From Trichoplax adhaerens (Eukaryota; Placozoa; Uniplacotomia; Trichoplacea; Trichoplacidae): a DNA stretch of 64,000 bases. The position numbers and the translations under genes were made by a program. The first letter of the stretch is position 1; every line of letters starts with the position of its first letter. Shown in pieces: positions 1 to 14,276 of this stretch. The DNA lies in assembly GCF_000150275.1 (NCBI RefSeq), contig NW_002060952.1, forward strand, positions 394,482 to 458,481, given 5' to 3'. The notes under the pieces were generated by a model. The model made no database searches. It was not told the DNA's origin and saw nothing but the letters and a program-made list of their open reading frames with translations.

Positions 1-3000
1 GTATGCCAGTTTTTAGAAATGCAAATACTCGCACAGTACTGTATGATCTCGTACTTATAGGTGTGGCTGCTCATCGCTCTATCCTTCATTCAAGCTGAAT
101 ACTGTGGTTGCCTTATTTATGAGATTAGCAACTCAACCAGGATTAGCTAATAATAAAAATAAAATTAATAGCTAGACCGTAAGATTGAAATTTCTCTTCG
201 TTGTGATTGCTAAAGAAATATCTTATAAATATAGTCAACAGTATCGAGTTAACACAGTAATGATTACAGAAAATCTTAAAAGTATCACTTTTTCAAATTA
301 TGACCCGATGCAGATTTTAAGGTCATCTACCGTAAATACGCTATCGAGATATTACTTTATTAAATACTGAAGGTTCTGTTGGTATAAATCTAGATTGACA
401 CATAATGACATACTCTGTACTTTATAACGGTATACTCTATCTGAAAATTTTATTACTGCTGCTACTTTCAGTAACAAGGACGTAATTATTTATCAATGAC
501 TTTTTACCATACATCAGATCTGTCTTACCTTACAAATAAATAGCCTAAATCAGATTTTAACCGATAGATCTATATACTCTGTAAACATCATCAAGGGAAT
601 TAATATATGACATTAATAAAAATAATAGAAAGGTAGGCAAGTCTATGATATAGTTTATGTTTGTTTGACACGTTTCCAGGTAATTTGAACAAGAGATAAA
701 TACTTTACCTAGAAAAAACTATCTCTAAAAGAAATTTATTAGCCAATGACAGTCAGATTCTATGCTTTTTCGTCTAATAAGAATTATTACTAATTTTAAG
801 AAATGTAAAGAACTATTTATACCGGAAGTAATGGAGAACACATCACTAGCACATTAACTAGTATGACATATCGAATTAATCTAATTTTCTTTTCTCAATG
901 GTTGCTAAAGATACCCTTTATATTTAATTAAAAATTGAAAATGTAACTGAAGTAATAGGCTACTATTCATAAATGTAAGACACTATTTGATACCTGATTT
1001 CACAAAATATTTATTGCTTCAAAAATGCTCTTTTCTATAAACACAGTAAAACACACATCACAAGAGGTAAACCTGAGTTTTCTTCTATTAATCTAAGAGT
1101 ATAATAATAATCATTGTATACCTTTCAGCCAAAAGCGATGAATTAACTACCAATTATAGGAGTTCAGCTGATTACTCAGCATAAACATTATTTCATGTGC
1201 ATAATTATTTTTACCCATAATTCCCATATAATCTCGATTTAAACTGATTTATAAGTCAAAATTGAACGAAATGTGAATATCTAGTTCATTAATAACTTCA
1301 TCATATTAACCCTGGCAACCTAAGATAGTCCAATATCTCTCATTAATTTTAATTACTAAAAATTCGCAGTGACGGTTGGAGATCAACGTAGGAAGTTACG
1401 CCTATGAGCTGTATCAAACATTGCTTTCCTTAAAAAAGAAGCACTTCCCCAGCTATTTTTAGTTATATCATTTTAATTCTAAATACCTGGTACTGTATAA
1501 GTAGTACTTCTCATCGGAGACATAATATACGTAAATTAGTTTAAAGAAATTACCCAAAAATTTAATTAACAATATATTGAACGCAATCTCACCGATCTCG
1601 AGAAATTTTAAACATACTTTCTCCTTTAACTTGTATTCTAGTATAAACAGAATCTGAATCAACTCATACTATTGTTATAAACAAGACAAAATCAGAAACA
1701 TCCTGCTTACTGTCAACTGTTAATATAGCGCGGTTAGTCCTTCCAAAGTAGATTTAATTGCACTACAATAAGGTTATAGATTGTGAAATTAATTTATTTT
1801 CCAGTAAGGCAAGTGAATTAGTTAGACATATAATTTAGACGAGAGCTCAAAAGTCAGATCGAGTTCTAATCATGACTGTCTCTATTAGAAGATCTTACAA
1901 TGGACAGGTATCGTCAGAAATTCACTATACAATTGCTGTATTTTCGATATTTGGTGACGAACCGGCCACTAAAACATTACAGACTTCACTATTATATAAT
2001 ACGTAAGAAAGTCATAGAGTCCAAGCTCATATAATAGCGAAGTTATCGCTATAGAAGATCGAACTATTCCTTTCCGGCAGATGTACTTGTATCTTTTAGA
2101 ATAAAATTATAAGCTGGTAATAAACACCAGAAATGAATAATCGAGTAGAATAGTTGTTGTCATGGGTCAGCAAATTTAAAAAAATACAAGATTATCGCAG
2201 AGGAAATAGAATATTCAATTGTGATGTTAATTCATCGCTATCATTAGTATAAAGTAACTCTTACTTTATCTAAATTTACTTGCTGTTAATAACAAAAGTT
2301 TGAATTAAATACTCAATAAATACAGATCATATCACTTTTTACAATCAATAACGCGTATGTCATGCTTATTAAGGTAATAATTTGTAGTAGCTATTTATTA
2401 TCAACATAGCATCAATATCAATTTCCACTTTGCAAGGCTTTCTATCTCATAAAATGTGTGTAGCATTAATGGGATTGAGTTTCTAGACTAATAAAATGTT
2501 AGCTGCTTGACAATGACATATATCTACGAAAGAATCATTAGAAGTCAAATAAATTTTGTTTGAGGCTTCATTTGGGATGGATTGCATATTAAATTGTTTA
2601 TGCAGTACCGTATATAAAAATCAAAGCATATCATTTTCTTAATTTGTTAATTATATTATTATGTAACCATAATCTTTCACCAATTATTCTTATAATCTAT
2701 ATGGTCATTAAGCAATTGAAATTGCCAGCCGATAAATATTATATAACAAATTATTTTAGAGCATAATTTACTTAAATCGTTCATATTTCATTTATTATTG
2801 ATTTCTTCGAACCAATTAAATAGAAAATAACGATACCGGAATAAAAATTTTAACGGATCACGCTATTAATCTACTCATGATATAAAAATTAATCAAGAAA
2901 TTTATAGGTGATAAATTTACAAGAAAATTAATTTACGAATAACATTCTTTATGTTAAATGGATCAGATTTCAGTATGAATAAATAATTACGATTCTCGAT

Positions 3001-6000
3001 ATTTAAAATGTTTTATAATATTATTATTTACTTGAGGTCAATTTTAATTGTTTATTTCCATTCTATAAGCATTTAAATGCTTAAGAAAGTAAAAACAGCT
3101 CTCTTAGTTAAATATTTCGAATTTTGACGTGTAATTTATTTTAATATAAATCTAAAATTAGGACACAAGTAGCACTTAAATTCATCATCTACGATAAGAT
3201 TTTAAATTTTACTAATATAGTTGTTACAGCGGTAATGCTAATATCTTCTAGGCACAATCTCGATTCTAGACATTTAAAATCGATTAATGGGATATGTCTT
3301 GTGGATTAAATGGTGAAGTTCATCTAAAGCCATTTACGCGTGTTAATCGGTTTACTAATTTAATAGCCCTAAACTCTGGTAGAAGAATTATAGTGCAATA
3401 TTATGAAATTACTACACTTTTTAATTCTCAAGCTTTTTTATACATAATTGGAACATCCTTATCATAGCTTTACGAAATAGAACAGCTGTATAATTTCATC
3501 TATTCATTTTAATATGAGTTAAAATAATTTTGTCTAATCCATCATATAAAGGTGAAATAAAAAAATGGTGCCAATGTGTATATATCAATTGATATAAGTA
3601 GAATACTCTTGTCTGCTAAATAATGGTAACTACGCTATAAAATAGTAGCAAAATGTTATTGATTGCGGTAAATACATTGCGGCGTAAAAGGAGTTAGAAA
3701 AGGAAATAAGTTCATTAAAAACATTTATTTAACTTGGTCAAAGAGTTAATGCTACAGTTTAACGTTTCTCAGGGCATACGGAATATTTCAATCTACTGGA
3801 TGATAATAAGGTTTTAGAATCCCTAGTACACGCATTTTAATGTCTAATCAATTTAACTATGAAAGTACTACATGGTAGTCATTCCATGTAAACCAAGAGT
3901 TATATTCTTATTACTTGTTTGAGATATTTGCTCGAACTTTAAATATTAAAGACGAACTTCATAAGTTGCTCTTACTAAGTATAAACAAGTATGATCATTG
4001 AGAGTAAGCTATAATCTATCGTTACTAATCATTGCAACATACTCAAACTTATTAATCATCCTCATTTTAGGTAAGATGATATAATCTTCACTTTTACGTA
4101 AAAGTGAATTTAATTGTTCCAAATTAATTTTACCAGAATCATATTTCAAATCAATGAAATTATTTTCCTTACCTAAAGCTATATCCCGATCTCTTGAACA
4201 AAAAATTAATGATATAGCCGTATACAAAATCACAATACACTATTTTTAAAGTGTTATAACCCACCATTAAGACTATACATTAATTGTATAAAAGCGTTAT
4301 AATGGTAGTTTAAACGGGCTCAATAAATGAATCGATCAAATATCACACTGATAACATAGATTCTATTAATTACAGTCAGTGAACATGTACGCCACTTATA
4401 TAACATTTCATTCCCGTAGGTATTAATACAGTAGTGAGCCTGGTTTATTGTAATGATGTAAACTTGCTAACTATGTTTATGAGATATCTGGGTTAGTTAA
4501 AATTTTACGAATAAATCCATAGTCATTTCTATAAAAAAATAAGCTACAAACAATTATTCTAGATACTCCCACTAGGAATTATCTAGATTAGGTAATAGTA
4601 GTTAAAACAGATATAGTAAGTATCCTATTATTTTCTTTAAAAAATAAACGACAAAAAACACCAGCTGTTAACATTCATTTTATCCAAGAAATAAAAAGAT
4701 ACATCAATTCTCTTGAGTCTCTACATCAGCCAATTTAAAGCTAATTAGTTATTATTAATTGACTATAATGCGCAGTATTAGTTTAAATTCATTTTTATTT
4801 TATTATTAATTATCATAACTTATTTTTTTATTTTTATTGCCTTATAAACTACTTTAGTTTAACTGTAAGGGATATTTCTCACTTCTCTTATTTACTTAAA
4901 TAATCTACATTGAAAATTTTTCATTAGTCTACAGACTCGATATTTTAATATCAGTATTATGTGATGTCATTTCTATTATCCACAATACTAATGTTAGCAA
5001 TTGTAGAAAGCTATTTTCAGTATTGTGAATTTAATACAATCAATTAGATACCAAAGCCCCTTTGATCAAAAAAATAATTTACGCCATCTTCCATTTCCTT
5101 ATCTCTTTCAAAGTATGTGTATGCACATAGACTTTTTTATATGTGCAGTATATCCCTATGACATGTCATATTTGGTATGCAATATACTGGTACCGTTTAT
5201 ATCCACATATAAAAGTATTATAATTGAATCAAAAATTGATCATAATAAGGACGTTTTTATATTACTAACAGAATCGTTATCATGACTTTGAAAAGTAACC
5301 GGGTAGTAATTATAACACGCCACGATAATCTAGTATTATCACTAATTGCGACTATGGTGAATTTATATTTACACATTATTACTATAACTCGATCACTGAC
5401 AGTTAATTATTGCATGCGTAGACGATAATAATTCAATCAAAAATGATTTACTTCAATGATATTGAAGTAAATAATTAATTTTAATGACAGCTATTGGACG
5501 TTGTTGCATTTGAATCTTTAAAGCAATGAGGTAAGTTGGTTAACTATTACCACAGCAGCTTGAATAATGTTAGTTAACACTGAATCGGATGTCATCTACG
5601 ATAATCAGTTACAACTTAGATAGAAGTTTTTCAAGCGTAACTTCTATTGAGATTCATGAATACAGTAGATAGGAAACCAATCTAGGATTTCTACTAAGAA
5701 TTTATACACTTATTTTCATAAGTATATTTATTCAATTGGCCCTTGAGATATCTATTATTCTAATCTTATCCATAACAAAATACCTATCATTATAGTACGT
5801 AGTTTTAATTAGCAACAACTATAAACAGGTCAGTATTTACTCTCTCATAGCAACGATTCAATACTTAGGAGACAGCTTTAAAGATTTCTTACGTCCGATT
5901 TCGTGCAGGAACTTTAATTCAATTATCCAAATTTATTTGTGATTTTCTGAAATAGCTGTCTGTATTAAGAAATAGGATAAAGTAGCGAAATTAGGGCAGG

Positions 6001-9000
6001 ATAAGCAAAAGTAATAGCAACTGAGGTATTTTTACGTGGTCTTTATAATAAAAGTAGTATCCTCTAATCAGTTTTCGTGTGATCTAGAATGTTAATTTGG
6101 TCTCATCGTACAGTAATTAGGTGAATTTTAGTGTTAAATTGGTAGCAACTAAGGTACTTTTAGGGGTCTTTATACTAAAAGTAGTATCTGTAGGCAGATT
6201 TTGTGTGATCTAAACTATTAATTTGCTCTCTTTGTGCTGCTACCAAATAAATTGATTCCAATTGATCACGATTGGATTGTCATATATCATACGATCAAAA
6301 ATTGCCTAGATATTACGCTACTATCTGAACAAATATTTTTATTCACTCTAGTTTTTGTTGATATTATCAAATTCTTTAATTTTATTAATTAAGTACTAAT
6401 TTTAGACTATGATGTCTATATCGAGCCATAATCTACTTATCAGAGTCTTTGTACGAAATGTAAAATCATCAATATAATTTTACAGAATAAAACAGCAAGC
6501 AAATACCAATATTGTCTCTTCTATCACAGCCAGATTTGAACACATGATCTTGAAATCATCTTTCGCTAATTATCATTAGCTTTATTCCTTCTATTATCTA
6601 ATTTTTACAATTGGATAAGAAAAGAATCAGTTTACTACTGTCAAATAACATTATCTTAATAGAAAGTGTAACAATCTTATCGTTTATCAACTTATTTAGT
6701 AACTTTACTAGATAATTGAATCAATATAAATTGATTAACGTAATCGATAGCATCAAGACAGATAATGACTATTTCCTTTGTTTTTATCCATATTAGTTTT
6801 TTTCCAAGGATAAATGTTCCCTTTTATCGATACAGTAAATCTCATTGTTAACAGATTTCGATCTTGTGTACTTTTTCTATATCATACTAAGTTTATTTGA
6901 TGTATAGCACTTGCTTTGTTGGTCGTTCCCTCTTTACTTCAATGAATATATCATTGATGAATTGCCTTTATAAAAGCGAGTTTCTTGCAGTATATCCAGT
7001 CAACATCACGCATTGAAGCTGAATTGCAATTGTAATAAGATCTTGGTACGTTTCAATAATATTTATGATATTCCATTTTTTTAAGAAATGGCAAGGATAA
7101 ACCCTAACATTATGAAGAGTTATGGTATATTCAGCTAATAAAGTGATTAATGTTTGTTTTTTCTCCTGACTAGATATAAAATTTTATCTCTCAAGAGACT
7201 TAACGGTTGCAAACTGCTATCTACTGACAAGATTTTCAGGTAAATTAAGTCTAATATCCTTTAATTTATCACTTTAAAAAAAATCGATATTTCACATCAT
7301 CAATTACGATATTGGATGAACGAAAATGAATAACTAAATTATTAATCATAGCTTTTAGCTAGCAAACTTTTACAATAATGAAATCTCATTTTAATATCAT
7401 TTGATATAGTAAACAGTAATCGCATAAGATCAGAACTACTTTTACCAGTAGATAAATGAATATTATTTTAAATTAAAATTATAACATGAACATGTCTCGA
7501 ATAGTATTCTGCTCTCTTAAACTACACATTCACAATCAATATTGCACAAGTAATTAACTTACTGCAGCCAAATTAATTTTTTACTTTTATCCAGTTTATT
7601 GTAGGGTACCAATTCTCGTACATACTGTAGATATTAAGAATAGAATTATCAATCGAGCAGTAACTTGACATATCTAAATGCTCCTGCTGAAATAAGCCCA
7701 ATCTGTAGTTAGGGCAAAAGCAATCATAATAACACAAGTAGCTCGTTAACTATAGATTATTGAATTTAAAAAAACAACTATAGATGACTTATTGCAGTTA
7801 AAATTCTTGTAAATATTAAGAACAAAAGGAAATCTATCAAGTAGTAACTTTATATCGAAAAATTGCTATCTGGACAAGCCACAGTTGCAATTGGAGCGTT
7901 AGTTGAGCTTGAAATAAAAATCAGTCAGCTTTATTTACTTTATTTAGTCATATTATCTCGATTCTAGAATAGTAACCAGGAAAGGAAGATATTTTCAACC
8001 TTGAAATATTGGTATTGCACAGCATAGGAATAATTCCATTAATATTTTAATGCCAATGTATTCTACAATTTATGATAGTTACCGAAGTAATAGCTTATCA
8101 TGAAGTAGGCGCAATTAAAGATTTCGTGTTCAAGTAACGATTTTAATGTTGCGGTAATCTGATAAAGGATGTCTTAGTATCAAGATTATGTCACTTATTA
8201 TCGCTATGATGATTAAATTAGGGATAAGATATAAATTAAGCTAGCTTCAATATACAGTATAAAATTTGAATACCATCGCATCTACTAATTTAATATATCA
8301 AGTATCTAATATTTAAGATATCAGATAGCCTGCAATTTCTCGTTCAATTATCCCTTCGAATCTCTATTTCTAACAATTTAATTTTAAATTTTTGATGACA
8401 CCTGGGCCATCAGTAACGATAGATTCTTGGTGGACTTGTTTTCTAAATGAATTCATAGAAAGAATACTGAAGCATTTGCTATCTTACCATACTGCAAGAT
8501 CAATTCATGAATGAGATGATTAAACTTTAACTAGTAAATAGAATGGTCAGCACTGATCATACGCTGATCATAAATATAAATATAAATATTAGAGTACTGA
8601 AATATGCGCGTATATGGTTGCCATCAATTTTACGTAATCAAATAGAATAATGTAAATATAGTACATCAAAATTGCAGTCTCTGTTATCGAATGATATAGA
8701 ACAGCTGTTATGCAGCATAATCCTCCTACAATTGTTTTCTTTGATAACTTGGATATGAACTGATAATTTAAACTACCAGATTAATGTCTAAATTATTCAT
8801 TTTCAGCTGGTAGTATTGATCATTTCCTTGCTTAGACTAAATTTTCGCCTAGTTAGGAATACAACAGATAAAATAGGATGTTCATTGAGAAAATTAAGAA
8901 ATAGAATTGACTATTGCGTAGTCTTGATATTAATTTCTTAGCGGTCTTGCATACTTCATCGCCGTCTATTAAGCTCAAAGTATAGACTTTAACTGTTTAC

Positions 9001-9363
9001 CTTCTAATTGATTGCATTAATAGAATAATTATCGAACAAGAATTCGACCTTAAAAGGCGTTAGAGATAAGCTACAATATTAATAGGGTAATCAGCTAAAA
9101 ATCATTCTTTTATTGGTCAGTTATTGTAACAATTGCATTGATAATCATTAGTCAATAATTATGAATAGTATTATATACTATACATTGATGCAATAATCCA
9201 ATATAGAGTTAGAATAAAAGGGGGCAGCGGACGATATCGCCATTAAAATTAGACATTTTTCAAATCTGCAGCAGTTGATTAAAGTTTGATAATGTGTTGA
9301 TATTTTCTTTACCATTTTCTGAAGTGGATTTTATTGAACTCTTTTTGACTAACTTGATAGATC
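1..9363. other. AT-rich intergenic DNA, no gene seen
   Basis: All frames are broken by frequent stops. The longest open frames (for example 5025-5285 on + and 4009-4233 on -) have no recognisable domain, no flanking splice sites that extend them and no coding-like composition. The only structure I see is the diverged direct repeat at 6009-6238. A lineage-specific non-coding RNA or distant enhancers cannot be excluded from sequence alone. Confidence 0.6.
6009..6238 (+). repeat. Imperfect direct repeat, two copies of about 100 bp
   Basis: Copy 1 (about 6009-6110) and copy 2 (about 6138-6238) share a series of blocks in the same order: TAGCAACT, AAGGTA/GAGGTA followed by TTTTA, GGTCTTTATA, TAAAAGTAGTATC, TGTGTGATCTA and TTAATTTG. 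They are separated by about 27 bp. They look like a diverged local duplication or two relics of one dispersed element. No ORF or terminal inverted repeat is visible. Confidence 0.7.
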
Positions 9364-12006
9364 ATGATCACAAAATACAGATCAATCTTGGTCTTGATAG
9401 CTGTAATAACTTGCAATTGCTTCATGAATACCTGCAGTGCTGATGCTTTACCAACTAGCCTACCCAGTTTATCAGCTGAAATAACAGAAACATTGCCTAG
9501 CGCATCTTATGGACAAAGTCTTACCATTAGCATTGCAACACCAGAACGCGAACCAAGTAGCGTAGAACCAACTAAAATATCAACAAGTTTTATACAACAA
9601 CCAGAAGCTACATCAGAAGGTAGAAATTAACCTACAATATAAGAATCGAATTTTAATATATTACATGCGTACTTGTTTTGAGGCATTGATTTCACGTTGG
9701 CTAATAAAAGACAATATTCTTGTCTTCATCTCTATCAAGTAATGACTAATTTGATATAACTATTGCACATAAATACTAATTGATTCTATTTTGAATGCTA
9801 TATTATTTCCGCTCTTATTATCGCGGAACTAGCGTTAGAGTCAGCTCCAGCCGAAAATCAAGTAACTAACTCGGTAGAACCAACATCAAATCCTAAAGGT
9901 CAAGCAGAAGCAGCTGAGACAGCCACGACTGCAGAGTCAGAAGCTCAAACAGAATCTTCAATTGGAGAACCAGAAAGTCAAGGGGAAAGCCAAGCTGAAA
10001 ATACTGCTACATCAAGCAATGAGCCAGAAAGTGAAAATCAAGCGGAGCCTTCTGCTGTGCCAGAGGGCGAAGGAGAAAGTCAGGCCGAAGGTGCTTCTCC
10101 ATCAACTAGTGAGCCAGAAAGTGAAAATCAAATAGAACCCAATAGCTATTCAGAATCGCCTTCAGAACCTTCTACAGCTGCTCCAGAAAGCCAAGCTGAA
10201 ACTAATAATCCCGAAAGTGAAAGTAAAGCAGAAGCTTCTACTTCGAAGCCAGAAAGTGAAAGTCAGGCAGAATCTTCTACTGTTGTGCCAGAAAGCCAAG
10301 CTGAAACTAATAAGCCTGAGAGTCAAGGTCAAGCAGAGCCTTCTACTGTTGAGCCAGAAAGTCAAGCAGAGTTTTCTACTGTTGAGCCAGAAAGCCAAGC
10401 ACAGTCTTCTACTGTTAAGCCAGAAAGCCAAGCTGAAACTAATAACCCTGAAAGTGAAAGTCAAGCAGAACCTTCTACCACCAAGCCAGAAGGTCAAGCT
10501 GAAATTAATAAGCCTGAAAGTGAAAGTCAAGCAGAGTCTTCTACTGTTGAGCCAGAAGGTGAAAGTCAAGCAGAGTCTTCTGCTGTTGAGCCAGAAAGCC
10601 AAGCTGAAACTAATAAGCCAGAAGGTGAAAGTCAAGCAGAGTCTTCTACTATTGAGCCAGAAAATCAAGCTGAAAATTACAGGCCAGAAAGCGAAAATCA
10701 GGTCGAGCCTTCTACTATTGAACCGGAAAGCCAAGCTGAAACTAACAAGCCAGAAAGTGAAAATTCGGCAGAATCTCCTCCTAGTGTTGAGCCAGAGAAT
10801 CAAGCAGAGCCCATTGGTCAAGCAGAATCCACACCAGAACCTTCTGCTATACCAGAGAATCAAGGGAAAACTACCAGTAAACCAGAAAGCGAAAACCGAG
10901 GTACTTCCGCACCAAGTAGTGAATCAGAAGGTAATGCAAACTCGGAAACTAATCCAGAATCATCTCAGCCTGAATCAACAGCGGGTGCACCTGAAAGCCA
11001 TGGAGAAGGCGAAGCAGAATTACCTGGTACCTCTACTGAGTCAGAAACCAACGCTAATGTTACCAGTGAGCCATCAGGTCAGTCATGGCCTGAGCCAGAA
11101 CCTGAATGGTCAAGTGCTGAATCGAAATGGCTTGCTTGCTGGCCCTTTCATATTTATTTTTTCTCGACAGCGTATATAGTCATTGCTATTTTAGCCTTCT
11201 GGTCTATTATTTGTTTGGTGTTAGGTAGGAGGACTAGTCAATTCTACCTAACAGGAACTCTGAATACATTATTAATCGTTATGGGAATTACACGAGTTAT
11301 AATATTGCTAGTCGATCCGTATGGATCTAAGAGGATACTATCCTTATTAGCTTTACGACTAATTTGGTCTAGTGGTTATCCTTGTATCACTGGATCTTTT
11401 ACATTACTTTTACTTGTCTTTATGGACACAACAAAACAAAGTATTGGGCCACCAAGATTTAAAGATTTCCCTACAATTCTTAAAGCAGTCGTAGGCCATT
11501 TCGTTGTAGTTATGACAGTCGATGTAGTAGTTTTGTATTATTCAACGGCTAAATTTCTGTTAATCTTTTGCCAATCCCTTTTTATAATATGGGGCTCAGT
11601 AGTAAGTATTGGATATTTCTGCGTTCTTTATAAAATTAATCGCAACATCGGTGCAAGTAGAAGTTTTACTACAAAAGGATCGGGTTTTGATGATTCTCAT
11701 CGACGATTACGTAAGATAAAAGGCAGCATGTTAATCTCCGGCTGCAATGGAACTTTAATTGCAGTTACTAATATCTACGCTTTATTTGGTGTATTTAATG
11801 TTTATTCTAATCAGAAATATGTTGAAGCATGGTCTTGGCTAATCCTGCAAACATTTCTGCGAGCTGGTGAAGTAATTATCGGAATCATCGTGTTAATGAC
11901 CACATTGAAATTAAAATACTCTAACAGAGTGAATACATCGGCAACTGCATCGACCAATCTATTGCTTACAAAGCAAAGAGAAACTATGGCAATTGCCGAT
12001 ATATAA
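9364..12006 (+). CDS. PRRT3/PRRT4-like membrane protein with signal peptide and Pro/Glu/Ser repeat stalk
   Basis: Two exons, 9364-9619 and 9833-12006, joined by a phase-1 GT-AG intron, give 809 residues. Residues 1-26 form a signal peptide (hydrophobic core SILVLIAVI, then small residues). Residues about 40-515 are a low-complexity acidic stalk built from variants of PESQAE with S/T-rich spacers, probably extracellular and open to O-glycosylation. From residue 518 seven hydrophobic segments follow (about 522-550, 556-580, 588-620, 634-658, 660-690, 715-740, 755-785). A DPYG motif after the second and a Pro-Cys pair inside the third are features I associate with the C-terminal domain of vertebrate PRRT3/PRRT4. 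That family's function is poorly known. Family assignment rests on motif memory; the alternative is an unrelated seven-helix receptor with a mucin-like ectodomain. The ATG at 9364 is the only start that supplies the signal peptide. Confidence 0.75.
9895..11127 (+). repeat. Coding minisatellite encoding PESQAE-type repeats
   Basis: Within exon 2 of the PRRT-like gene, short units reading Pro-Glu-Ser-Gln-Ala-Glu recur with spacers such as SSTVE, TNKPE and SENQ. At DNA level the unit is variants of CCAGAAAGTCAAGCAGA. The order is irregular, so this is a degenerate array rather than a fixed-period one. Because stop codons are rare in this composition, two other frames (11179 back to 10217 on +, 10863 to 10162 on -) are open by accident. 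Copy number is likely to vary between individuals. Confidence 0.9.
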
Positions 12007-14276
12007 TATTTCAAATTATTACGAAACTGTTTAATTGAATACGACAAAGAGCGCATTTTTATAGCAATATTGTCGTTATATTTAAGGACTGTTGCCACCA
12101 CATTATTTCTAGTAACTGATAGTTAATATTAAAAAATAACTCTACTTAATTTAAGGTGATAATGTAAAAATTACAGACGGTAATGTCTGTTTGTAAATCT
12201 ACCAGCTGCTGTTTTGCGATTCAAATTTATACTCGTATTTATTAGTTAATTTATTAACATTGCTTAGGTTGTTACAAGTCTATGATTAACATTCATACTT
12301 CTTAATATTAATAATGATATTTTATACTTGATTATTAGCCTAATTCCGATTTAATAGAGATGTAAGTCCATCTAGTAATCATTAAAAAGTTGATACAAAA
12401 TTGTACGTTTATTGCACTCATCGGATGAATATCGTATCTAAATATAGTCAATATCTGGCATCGATGCTGGATTGATTTTAATGAAGTCGATTTGATATCA
12501 TTTTATAGGTTATAATTAATTGCTTATTTAATGACTGCCTATGCTAAGCCATAGCAAAATAACATCATTCGTTATAGGATATCGTCTACTTGCATTAATC
12601 TTTACAAATAGCACCAATGGTTAATGTGATCAATAGCGGGTACTGTATGCGTTTATAAAGGTTTGCCTGGAGAAGAGTATTATCAACAAATTCTTGCTTA
12701 TTGTGAAATTACTTTGATAGATCAACAATAAATACTATATATCACATTCTACCACACTGATAAACTTTTGATAGCAGATATACAAGTAACACGTTCACTT
12801 GTTACATTGTAATTTTTCTATGCGAAATAATTATAGCTTGATTTGTTCGCATTGAAGCAATAGCTAAAAATTGTAAATCTTTATCTAATAATGACATGAT
12901 ATTATGCTATCTTTAACCGTGAAACTATTGTTGCACATTATCTGCAATTTATACTTATTGTAAATAAAAGAATTTTATCCATCGAATTTGCATAGAAATG
13001 CTTTATTAATTAAAATTCAGATTACAAAATAGCGCACACGATATACATTAATTAAATAAGAGTAAATTATAAATGCGCCTATCATCCTGTGCCTAGCATG
13101 AAACAAATTTTGACAACGATAGAATAATATTTAGCACTAAAATGATAATTTTACTACATAATCATTTGATGGTTTTGCGCTTTCGCCCAAAATAATAACA
13201 ATACCTTTCAAAAATTGTCTTTTATGAACTTGAAAGTCCTCTAGCCGTTGCGAAGAAACCAGTATCACCTTGAGAGAAACGCGGCTAGATTCAATCATTA
13301 TATTATAGTTCTTGCAGACCCTATCAAGGGAAGACATGTACAATTGTGTATGATGTGATACAGAGATATAAGATTTTAAACAATCACGCGAGATAGCGTC
13401 TTCTGAAAGAACGTTAGAAATAATTATATAATATAATAAATGATTAGCGCTAATACTAATAATAAAAATTATGGAGGTAAAGATATGGTAGCAGCTGTGG
13501 CAGTAATATAATGTGAAAGAAGAAAATACAATGCAATATTAACACTGAAATGATCAGTCACATAGTCATTAAGACTGGATTGATATTTTGTTAATACAGT
13601 AAATTTTAAGCAGCCAATTTACTGCTCACAGTACGGTAAGATTATGCAACATATCTACTTCTATTGAAGGATTCAGTTTAGTATAAAATTCAGATATTGA
13701 AACTTGAAATCCTGTTATAGTAAATTAGTTTACACAAAAAATACTATTTTTATCAATAAGATGCATACAAAGCTGTACTGATATAGTCTCTCTTTCATCA
13801 AGATAAAGATTCCAACTCCACTTCCAGCGTACGCCGATTTTTGACTTTGATTTACCACAATTTCATATTTAGCTTATGGATGTATGCATAACCAGAAATA
13901 GCAACTATAATTATCGATCCTCTCAAATACTATGCAATACATGCATATTTTTGCATTGTACATGATGAGAGTTTTTGCCGATATGAATCAAAACAAAACT
14001 ATTTCGTACGTAGTATGTTTATTACAACTTTTTGCCATAATAGTTGGCTTCTGAAGTAATGTAAATACTCTTTTAAGGTTAATAAATGAAGAATATAAGT
14101 TGGCGTCATATCTGAAATGTAAACCCTAGACAAATCATTTGATGAAGCGTATAATTAGATAAAATCCCAGATTATGCTATGAAAAATATCGGATCGCAAG
14201 TAATTTTTGATAAAAAAAGTCAGAAATGATATCTGTAACAGACAGATAAAGTAGTGAACCTTGGCTAAAAATTTTC
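12007..14276. other. Intergenic DNA, no supported gene
   Basis: AT-rich sequence between the PRRT-like gene and the 3' end of the TPR gene. One open frame on the minus strand (13343-13137, 68 codons) has a more balanced composition than its surroundings, but I recognise nothing in it and find no companion exon, so it is not called as a gene. Confidence 0.55.

Noticed and set aside
4009-4233. 74-codon open frame on the minus strand
   Set aside because: No family resemblance, no splice context, and AT-rich surroundings.
10162-11179. Long open frames overlapping the PRRT-like repeat stalk (233 codons on -, 320 codons on + in another frame)
   Set aside because: They are by-products of the stop-poor repeat composition. 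The PESQAE frame continues into the membrane domain and joins a signal-peptide exon in phase; the others do not.
13137-13343. 68-codon open frame on the minus strand with fairly balanced composition
   Set aside because: No recognisable domain and no adjoining exon with matching phase; left as unassigned.
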